From the NCBI GenBank assembly GCA_938036745.1, contig CALHWG010000014.1, positions 1-11,853 of the forward strand: a stretch of 11,853 nucleotides of DNA, written 5' to 3'. The position numbers and the translations under genes are program-made. The DNA is from an uncultured bacterium (GTDB lineage: Bacteria; Patescibacteriota; Saccharimonadia; Saccharimonadales; Saccharimonadaceae). Under the pieces are notes generated by a model that was not told the origin of the DNA, did no database searches, and saw only the letters and a program-made list of their open reading frames with translations. Shown one piece after another: positions 6,091 to 10,221 of this stretch (position 1 is its first letter; every line of letters starts with the position of its first letter).

Positions 6091-6199
6091 TTATACTTTT
6101 AAGTTTCCTAGTCTAATTGCTTAAGCTCTAAATTATTACTGATTAGCTTGCTTTTGAAAGAGAAGACTTCTATTAAATAATTGCTAGATTGTTAAAGTA

Positions 6200-6307
6200 T
6201 ATATTTTTTACGCGGTTTTATTAATCCTCGGAGGTAATTTATACAGAAATTGCCTCGATCGGAACAATAAAAAGAGACTCACCATATCTGGAAATGAGCC
6301 TCTTTTT
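6200..6307 (+). other. Hairpin-bearing spacer, possible small RNA
   Basis: This gene-free stretch holds two hairpins. GAGGTAATTT (6231-6240) pairs with AAATTGCCTC (6247-6256) with one G.U pair. AAAAAGAG (6269-6276) plus CTCA pairs with TGAG plus CTCTTTTT (to 6307), a terminator-like structure. A TATATT-like box near 6200 could start a ~100-base RNA ending at 6307, but there is no clear -35. No ORF with a normal start codon was found. The rest of 6096-6200 shows only the small AAAAGT/ACTTTT hairpin at 6086-6100. Confidence 0.35.
6269..6307. terminator. Terminator-like hairpin between the small peptide gene and tRNA-Gln
   Basis: AAAAAGAG-A-CTCA (6269-6281) and TGAG-C-CTCTTTTT (6295-6307) pair with one mismatch, with an inner CCA/TGG. 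Flanking A and T runs make it usable in both directions. No plus-strand gene immediately upstream needs it, hence the small-RNA suspicion. Confidence 0.65.
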
Positions 6308-6318
6308 ATGTTTTTTCA

Positions 6319-6362
6319 CCAAAGAAAAAACACGAGTACATTAACTCATGTTTTTACTTTGG
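6319..6362 (-). terminator. Terminator of tRNA-Gln
   Basis: On the minus strand AAAAACATGAGT (6355-6344) pairs with ACTCGTGTTTTTT (6337-6325), with a U.G pair where the plus strand would have a C/A mismatch; this favours function on the minus strand. The stem begins just after the tRNA CCA and runs into a T run. Confidence 0.75.
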
Positions 6363-6434
6363 CTGGGATGGAGGGATTCGAACCCCCGAATGGCGGGACC
6401 AGAACCCGCTGCCTTACCACTTGGCGACATCCCA
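6360..6434 (-). tRNA. tRNA-Gln (anticodon CUG)
   Basis: 75 bases including an encoded CCA. Acceptor TGGGATG/CATCCCA plus discriminator G; D-arm with CCAAGTGGTAAGG; anticodon stem GCGGG/CCCGC with loop TTCTGGT, so the anticodon is CTG, reading CAG; T-arm GGGGG-TTCGAAT-CCCTC with the standard T-loop. The TGGGATGTCGCCAAG start is typical of bacterial tRNA-Gln. A CUG isoacceptor implies a separate UUG tRNA elsewhere for CAA codons. CPR-type bacteria commonly make Gln-tRNA by Glu-tRNA amidation, but nothing here shows that. The 3' end faces the low-TTCGAA segment on the left, a usual side for island insertion; no copy of the tRNA end was found there. Confidence 0.96.
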
Positions 6435-6444
6435 ATACTTTTCA

Positions 6445-6473
6445 ATTATATCAAAAAAAATAATGCTTTTCAA
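6445..6473 (-). promoter_or_regulatory. Promoter of tRNA-Gln
   Basis: Minus strand TTGAAA (6473-6468), 17-bp spacer, TATAAT (6450-6445) with TGA before it. The expected start at ~6438 leaves a leader of about four bases before the mature tRNA. Confidence 0.85.
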
Positions 6474-6494
6474 GAGCTTTTCGAAAACCTTTTA

Positions 6495-6523
6495 TTGACA
6501 AAACTCATATTTTCTGCTATAAT
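6495..6523 (+). promoter_or_regulatory. Consensus promoter of the 120-residue gene
   Basis: TTGACA (6495-6500), exactly 17 bp, TATAAT (6518-6523), with TGC before it: a full-consensus sigma-70-type promoter with extended -10, the strongest in the window. It is divergent from the tRNA-Gln promoter, with 21 bases between their -35 boxes. Confidence 0.93.
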
Positions 6524-6567
6524 TTAATTATTCAAGCTTTTGCTAGAACTTTTCAGGAGGACCTAAA

Positions 6568-6930
6568 ATGATTGACTTTTTATTACAAACTGCGATTGTC
6601 GAAGCAATTCAAAGAAGTTCAGTCTTACGATTCGAGATGGATGGAAACAAAGTTATATACATACAACCAGAATCGGCGTACAATTTGAATAGTAACTTAG
6701 TTGAGCTTCGCGGCTCAGCGGAAATTGTCTTTCTTGGGGGTGATGCCCCAAATCAATTTATCTCAAGAAAAGAGATTGTTCAAATCTGCTTGGTGGTAGA
6801 TCGAAAATCTAAAGTCAAAAAAATGATGACAGATGAAAATATTCCACCAAGAATTGAAGAGGCTTTTACAATAAAGCAGTCTAATCTTTCGAAAGAAGAG
6901 CTAGAAACACCACCTTTTTTGCGGAACTAG
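6568..6930 (+). CDS. Unrecognised 120-residue soluble protein
   Basis: I do not recognise the family. The start is firm: CAGGAGG (about 6554-6560) sits at good distance from ATG 6568, and a full-consensus promoter lies 45 bases upstream. No signal peptide or membrane segment is apparent after the short hydrophobic start MIDFLLQTAIVEAIQ. The centre alternates beta-like stretches (VLRFEMDGNKVIYIQP, VELRGSAEIVFLGG, EIVQICLVVDRKSKV), then a basic and helical C-terminus ending ELETPPFLRN. It is a single-gene unit with its own terminator. The combination of consensus promoter, strong ribosome site and terminator suggests substantial expression. Codon use and the TTTCGAAA motif (at ~6888) match the resident genes, so it is not obviously foreign. 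Confidence 0.85.
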   Translation: MIDFLLQTAIVEAIQRSSVLRFEMDGNKVIYIQPESAYNLNSNLVELRGSAEIVFLGGDAPNQFISRKEIVQICLVVDRKSKVKKMMTDENIPPRIEEAFTIKQSNLSKEELETPPFLRN

Positions 6931-6940
6931 CTCTTCACCT

Positions 6941-6966
6941 AAAGTCGCAAAAAACGCGGCTTTTTT
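6941..6966 (+). terminator. Terminator of the 120-residue gene
   Basis: AGTCGC (6943-6948) pairs with GCGGCT (6956-6961), one U.G pair, followed by six T. Confidence 0.85.
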
Positions 6967-6979
6967 ATTTTGCTCAAGC

Positions 6980-7006
6980 TTGCATTTTAAAAAATCTTGT
7001 TATAAA
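6980..7006 (+). promoter_or_regulatory. Promoter of the 116-residue gene
   Basis: TATAAA (7001-7006) with TGT before it is an extended -10; TTGCAT (6980-6985) is a possible -35 at a short 15-bp spacing. Start expected near 7013. Confidence 0.6.
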
Positions 7007-7015
7007 ATTTAAACA

Positions 7016-7072
7016 ATAAGCTCATCGGTCCGCCGAAATCTATAGCTTATGGAGGGCTCATATGCATATGAG
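7016..7072 (+). promoter_or_regulatory. Structured leader and palindromic start region
   Basis: ATAAGCT (7016-7022) pairs with AGCTTAT (7044-7050), with an inner TCGG/CCGA (7025-7036) stem; this hairpin would begin the mRNA and ends exactly at the ribosome site GGAGG (7051-7055). Next, a perfect 16-base palindrome CTCATATGCATATGAG (7057-7072) covers the start codon and the second in-frame ATG. Either can hide the initiation region in RNA, or the palindrome can be a DNA operator. Confidence 0.5.
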
Positions 7073-7412
7073 TAGCATTTTTGTGAAAGTGGTTGAGAAT
7101 ACCGTAAGCGAAAAACAGCTTTCGGCCGAACTCGCCAAAATTCAACCCGTTAAGATTGAAGGATCTTCAGCAGAAAAAATCGTAGAAAATCTCGAAGAAC
7201 TGCTAGGCAAAAAAGATTCCTTTATCTTAATAGCTGGTGCTAATATTTTTAGTGATCAGCTTGTTTTGATGGAAGAAATCTTTGATATTTTCGAAATGCA
7301 AAATATCAAAGATATGGGGTATTACTATCAAATTATACAAGATTCGAGTGAAGATTATAATTTCGAAATTTATTGCCGAAGTGGCACTAGTATCGAAATT
7401 AAAAGAATTTAA
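7062..7412 (+). CDS. Unrecognised 116-residue acidic protein
   Basis: No family recognised. Two in-frame ATGs, at 7062 and 7068, are possible; 7062 is six bases from GGAGG and is preferred. No membrane segment. The N-terminal half reads as alternating strand and helix (SSIFVKVVENTV, EKQLSAELAKIQPVKI, AEKIVENLEELLG), then a hydrophobic strand FILIAGANIFSDQLVLM and an acidic, Tyr-rich C-terminal part (DMGYYYQIIQDSSEDYNFEIY) ending in IEIKRI. The pattern suits a small alpha/beta protein or a phage-like or immunity-type protein, but nothing proves that. It has its own promoter and terminator and a highly structured start region. TTTCGAAA occurs twice in it, so its base composition matches the resident genome. 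Confidence 0.83.
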   Translation: MHMSSIFVKVVENTVSEKQLSAELAKIQPVKIEGSSAEKIVENLEELLGKKDSFILIAGANIFSDQLVLMEEIFDIFEMQNIKDMGYYYQIIQDSSEDYNFEIYCRSGTSIEIKRI

Positions 7413-7419
7413 TTCAGAA

Positions 7420-7446
7420 CCTCGCAATTTTGCGGGGATTTTTTAA
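7420..7446 (+). terminator. Terminator of the 116-residue gene
   Basis: CCTCGCA (7420-7426) pairs with TGCGGGG (7431-7437), one U.G pair, 4-base loop, then ATTTTTT. Confidence 0.87.
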
Positions 7447-7448
7447 CC

Positions 7449-7477
7449 TTGATTTTTCTTTAAAAAAGTTGTATAAT
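7449..7477 (+). promoter_or_regulatory. Promoter of the two-gene unit
   Basis: TTGATT (7449-7454), 17 bp, TATAAT (7472-7477). The expected start is ~7484, giving a 40-base leader with AGAGGAA before the ATG at 7524. Confidence 0.82.
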
Positions 7478-7523
7478 ATAAAAAGCGCTCGTTTGAGTAG
7501 CACATTAGAAAGAGGAATTAATT

Positions 7524-7841
7524 ATGGCTTATTATAACTTTGTTATTCGCACTTCTGCTGGCGATGAAATCTTTTATGATCGCAACAGTGATGATTTAAT
7601 GCAAGAATTGAATATAGTTGTTGATGGATCGAATCTTCTAACTGAAGATGAAAAGACTCTAATTCGAAAAGAAGTTTATAAGGAATTAGAGAGAATTCGT
7701 AGTTTATTTGAACAAAATGAAAATAATTTTGTAATCTATGATAGTTTTCAGGATGTAAAGGAGAGGAAATTTAGTATTGAATTTTTGAAAGATTATACAA
7801 TCAAAGTTGTAAAATTGGAGGAGGAAGAAAATGAGTTATAA
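7524..7841 (+). CDS. Unrecognised 105-residue protein, first of an overlapping pair
   Basis: No family recognised. GAGGAA precedes ATG 7524 by about seven bases. It opens with a likely beta hairpin (MAYYNFVIRTSAGDEIFYDR), continues with a long charged helix (EDEKTLIRKEVYKELERIRSLFEQNE), then strands (NNFVIYDSF, KFSIEFLKDYTIKVVKLEE), and ends acidic (EEEENEL). No membrane segment or signal peptide. It overlaps the next gene by 11 bases, and the ribosome site for that gene (GGAGGAGG, in the last codons) lies inside it, so the two are translationally coupled. A pair of small overlapping genes with one promoter and one terminator is the usual shape of toxin-antitoxin or protein-immunity loci, but no motif confirms this. 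Confidence 0.83.
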   Translation: MAYYNFVIRTSAGDEIFYDRNSDDLMQELNIVVDGSNLLTEDEKTLIRKEVYKELERIRSLFEQNENNFVIYDSFQDVKERKFSIEFLKDYTIKVVKLEEEENEL

Positions 7842-8079
7842 TATTAGCGGAAGAGCTTTAAAAGAACTGAGAAAACTAACAAAAGAAAACCCTTCAGGAA
7901 ACTTTGATAAAGGAGAAGCCCCAAACCTCTGGGCCTACATCCAAGAATATTGCCGAATCGGAGCCAATAAAAATCAAACGCACTTTCATTTCGAAAGTGC
8001 GGGAGAAGTCTACGAAGTCGACATAATCGGCCATTTGTTGACAATCTACAAACATAATTGGAAGCCCCAGTCATTTTAA
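7831..8079 (+). CDS. Unrecognised 82-residue protein, second of an overlapping pair
   Basis: No family recognised. The ATG at 7831 lies 7-12 bases after GGAGGAGG at 7817-7824, a very strong ribosome site within the upstream gene. The protein is mixed: a basic N-terminus (SGRALKELRKLTKENPSG), an aromatic middle (APNLWAYIQEYCRIG), then two probable strands, QTHFHFESAGEVYEVDIIG and HLLTIYKHNW. It has two His close together (HFHF) and one Cys, but no clear metal site. It reads as a compact soluble domain; the basic start could bind nucleic acid or the acidic tail of its partner. G+C is somewhat higher than in the upstream gene. A terminator follows four bases after the stop. Confidence 0.8.
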   Translation: MSYNISGRALKELRKLTKENPSGNFDKGEAPNLWAYIQEYCRIGANKNQTHFHFESAGEVYEVDIIGHLLTIYKHNWKPQSF

Positions 8080-8082
8080 AAT

Positions 8083-8104
8083 AAAACCCTGAAACAGGGT
8101 TTTT
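8083..8104 (+). terminator. Terminator of the two-gene unit
   Basis: AAAACCCTG (8083-8091) and CAGGGTTTT (8095-8103) form a perfect 9-bp stem with a 3-base loop, with more T after it. Confidence 0.9.
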
Positions 8105-8236
8105 AATTTTAAATAAAATTCAATGCTAAAATTTTATTTTTAAGCATAAGCATTTCTGTAAAAATTACAACATCCTACATTTAACAGATTGAAAATTGTG
8201 GAAAACTTAAAATTAGCTTAAAATTATATAAAAATA

Positions 8237-8265
8237 TTGACTTTTAGGTTAATTCGTGATAGAAT
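8237..8265 (+). promoter_or_regulatory. Promoter of the 172-residue gene
   Basis: TTGACT (8237-8242), 17 bp, TAGAAT (8260-8265) with TGA before it. Start expected near 8272; the 40-base leader has GCGAGGAAT before the ATG. Confidence 0.85.
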
Positions 8266-8312
8266 TTAAAAGATAATATCAAAAGAAAACAGACAAGGAA
8301 AATGCGAGGAAT

Positions 8313-8831
8313 ATGTCTGAATTACCAGAAAAACAAGTAAAACGGCTAAAAAGCTTGATTCAAGAAGCGGAAACGAATCTTGCGGCAGCCAAAGAATTGC
8401 TGATAAGCATTAGCGGTGAAGACAATACCGTGACAGCTCCAAGCAATTCCATTATCGAAAGCCCTCATGGCAAAGTTATTGAAGGTGTTTTCGATGGTCA
8501 AAATATGATTGGTCCAGATGGCAAAAATTACCCAGTTCCAGCAAATTACGCTTCGAAATCAAAGCTTGTGGAGGGCGATATTTTGAAGCTTACAATCAAT
8601 GAAGATGGTGGGTTTATCTATAAGCAAATTGGTCCAGTTCCGCGAAAACAAATTATTGGAACGCTCATCAATCACGACGGTTCGTTCTTTGTTGAAGCAG
8701 GCGGCAACGAATATAAAATTTTGCTTGCAAGCGTGACTTATTTCCGCCTTCAAGTTGGTGACCAGGTCACAATCATCATTCCAGAAGACAACACCGACAC
8801 CACTTGGGCTGCGGTCGAGGCTTCATTCTAA
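8313..8831 (+). CDS. Conserved-looking 172-residue protein with a duplicated beta-rich domain
   Basis: No established function that I can name; I have the impression that proteins of this pattern recur in CPR genomes, which is memory, not a search. Residues 1-38 form a charged helix (KQVKRLKSLIQEAETNLAAA). Then two similar segments follow: about 53-105 (KVIEGVFDGQNMIGPDGKNY, then KLVEGDILKLTI) and about 110-165 (KQIIGTLINHDGSFFVEAGG, then RLQVGDQVTIIIPED). Both read G-x-hydrophobic ... GxxY ... hydrophobic-x-GD-x-hydrophobic, like OB/SH3-type small barrels, so an internal duplication is likely. Such folds often bind nucleic acid or ribosomes. GAGG precedes ATG 8313 by five or so bases. Strong promoter and long terminator point to high expression. 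No membrane segment or signal peptide. Confidence 0.88.
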   Translation: MSELPEKQVKRLKSLIQEAETNLAAAKELLISISGEDNTVTAPSNSIIESPHGKVIEGVFDGQNMIGPDGKNYPVPANYASKSKLVEGDILKLTINEDGGFIYKQIGPVPRKQIIGTLINHDGSFFVEAGGNEYKILLASVTYFRLQVGDQVTIIIPEDNTDTTWAAVEASF

Positions 8832-8859
8832 AAAATTTGATTTGAGAGATTTATATTAG

Positions 8860-8902
8860 TTAAAAATCGTGCGAAACTATTGCGAGGTCGCACGATTTTT
8901 AA
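8860..8902. terminator. Long perfect terminator
   Basis: TTAAAAATCGTGCGA (8860-8874) and TCGCACGATTTTTAA (8888-8902) are a perfect 15-bp inverted repeat with a 13-base loop, ending in a T run; usable in both directions, but placed to serve the 172-residue gene. Confidence 0.92.
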
Positions 8903-9017
8903 TTTGTTTGCTTTTTCGAAAACTTGCTAAATATAATCACTTATGTTAAAATAGATAAGTTAATTATTAACCTTAAGCACATTGACAAAAGTAATATATA
9001 TTTTAATATTATAACAT
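8903..9017. other. Spacer with an isolated TTGACA box
   Basis: No ORF. TTGACA at 8982-8987 has only a poor TATTAT 19 bp further on, and its transcript would start inside a terminator, so I do not call a promoter. One TTTCGAAA occurs at ~8915. Confidence 0.5.
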
Positions 9018-9062
9018 AAAAAACCGCCTAAGCACGGGTGGGCATCGCTTAGGCGGTTTTTT
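9018..9062 (-). terminator. Very strong terminator ending the minus-strand RNA candidate
   Basis: AAAAAACCGCCTAAGC (9018-9033) and GCTTAGGCGGTTTTTT (9047-9062) form a perfect 16-bp stem with A and T runs on both sides. Its 13-base loop contains GGGTGGG on the plus strand (CCCACCC on the minus), which can pair with either of two sites upstream in the RNA (9075-9080 and 9110-9115). Confidence 0.9.
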
Positions 9063-9215
9063 ATCTCTTCGACGCACCCGCTAAGGCTCGAAAAATTCGA
9101 AGCTGAAAACCCACCAAAATTCAACAAAGGGCTCGCCGGTCAAAGAGGTTACCATGTGCAATATTTATAATTCTTATAGTATATAAAGGAGGGATACAGA
9201 ATTATTAATAACATA
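9018..9215 (-). ncRNA. Candidate structured ~200-base non-coding RNA
   Basis: On the minus strand, a TATAAT box (9227-9222) preceded by TGT predicts a start near 9215. The RNA would hold: a hairpin AUAAUUCU/AGAAUUAU (9205-9198 with 9174-9167) whose 23-base loop carries CCCUCCUUU; a long domain closed by CUCUUUGAC (9147-9139) with GUCGAAGAG (9073-9065), which needs a U.G pair that exists only on this strand; an inner hairpin at 9103-9086; and the terminator at 9062-9018, whose loop can pair with 9080-9075 as a pseudoknot. There is no ORF with a ribosome site. I tried SRP RNA, tmRNA and RNase P RNA and none of their signature motifs is present. A longer transcript from a promoter at 9310-9282 would also include the outer stem TGTGCAATAT/ATATTGCACA (9155-9164, 9213-9222). 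Confidence 0.6.
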
Positions 9216-9281
9216 TTGCACATTATAACAATAGATTTAAGTTTCATTGACAAATTTTTAAATTATTTTATCAATATTTAT

Positions 9282-9310
9282 ATATTATCATAAACTTACA
9301 ATAATGTCAA
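9282..9310 (-). promoter_or_regulatory. Possible second minus-strand promoter upstream of the RNA candidate
   Basis: Minus strand TTGACA (9310-9305), 17-bp spacer, TAATAT (9287-9282) with TGA before it. It would start near 9275 and read into the RNA candidate. A plus-strand TTGACA at 9247-9252 faces the other way but lacks a good -10. Confidence 0.5.
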
Positions 9311-9327
9311 CAATATTTTAGAATTTT

Positions 9328-10188
9328 ATGGAAATTATTAAAATTAAACCTACGTCATTAGATTATTTAAAAGATTTACAACATATTCCAGACCCACCAA
9401 AGCAGCTTTTTATGCGAGGGCAGTTGCCTCCAGAAAGAATCAAAACCGTAGCAATTGTAGGAACTCGCAAGCCGAGCGCTTATGGTAAAGAAGTTGCAAC
9501 CAAAATTGCCAGCGAATGTGCAAAAAACGGTATTGTAGTTGTGAGTGGTTTGGCTTTAGGTATTGACTCGGTCGCACATCGGGCAGCTCTTGATAGTGGT
9601 GGAATTACTCTGGCAGTTCTTGCAAATGGTGTTGATAAAATTTATCCGCGTTCGCATGAAGCTTTAGGGCAGAGAATTCTTGAAAATAATGGCGCCATTT
9701 TAAGCGAATATCCAAATGGAACGCCAGCCCAACCTTGGCAGTTTTTAGCACGTAACAGAATCGTTTCAGGTCTTGCTGATGCTGTAGTAATTATTGAAGC
9801 TGCCGCCCGTAGCGGAACTCTCTCAACCGCAAATCATGCCCTCGACCAAGGAAAGGAAGTTTTTGCCGTTCCAGGAAATATCACCTCACCACTTTCTGCG
9901 GGCTGCAATCAGCTTATTAAGAACGGCGCAAATCCCTTAACTTCAATAGAAGATCTGCTCGATTTTTTAATTCCAGACCGTTTCGAAAAACAAACCAAGC
10001 TCTTCCAGGGTGACACACCGGCCGAAAACGTAATTCTCGAAATTCTTTCAAAAAATGGTACAACAGCTAGCGATTCTATAATTAAGCAATCCGGGCTTTC
10101 TGTGAGCGACTTCAATCAAGCCGCAACAATGCTCGAAATTAAAGGGCTAATTTCAAACAATGGCGGAAATATCTGGAGCTTGAAGTAG
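9328..10188 (+). CDS. dprA: DNA-processing protein DprA (Smf)
   Basis: 286 residues: a short N-terminus without the SAM-like domain of longer DprA proteins, the Rossmann-like core (about 25-215) and a C-terminal winged helix (about 229-286). Core motifs: VAIVGTRKPSAYG (41-53), VSGLALGIDSVAHRAAL (72-88), PRSHEAL (107-113), RNRIVSGLADAVVIIEA (142-158), SGTLSTANHALDQGKEVFAV then PGN (162-184). DprA binds incoming single-stranded DNA and loads RecA, so it marks natural transformation or recombination capacity. There is no ribosome site before the ATG at 9328 (bases before it are TTTTAGAATTTT), so initiation may be leaderless or unusual; no convincing -10 at the right spacing was found. The next gene has its own promoter. 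Confidence 0.96.
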   Translation: MEIIKIKPTSLDYLKDLQHIPDPPKQLFMRGQLPPERIKTVAIVGTRKPSAYGKEVATKIASECAKNGIVVVSGLALGIDSVAHRAALDSGGITLAVLANGVDKIYPRSHEALGQRILENNGAILSEYPNGTPAQPWQFLARNRIVSGLADAVVIIEAAARSGTLSTANHALDQGKEVFAVPGNITSPLSAGCNQLIKNGANPLTSIEDLLDFLIPDRFEKQTKLFQGDTPAENVILEILSKNGTTASDSIIKQSGLSVSDFNQAATMLEIKGLISNNGGNIWSLK

Positions 10189-10205
10189 ATTTTTAAAAAG
10201 AAATG

Positions 10206-10214
10206 TGATATACT
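10206..10214 (+). promoter_or_regulatory. Extended -10 promoter of the glycosyltransferase gene, predicted leaderless
   Basis: TGA-TATACT (10206-10214) ends seven bases before the ATG at 10222. The sequence at the -35 position, TAGATT (10186-10191), is weak. Transcription should begin at the start codon or one base before it; AAGAAG next to the ATG is too close to serve as a ribosome site. Confidence 0.6.
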
Positions 10215-10221
10215 AAGAAGA

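Noticed and set aside
6237..6357. Short plus-strand ORF after GGAGG at 6230-6234
   Set aside because: It would need an ATT start codon, runs through a terminator, and the GGAGG sits in its own hairpin.
8982..9008. Plus-strand promoter from TTGACA at 8982
   Set aside because: The nearest -10-like box needs a 19-bp spacer, and the transcript would begin inside the 16-bp terminator stem.
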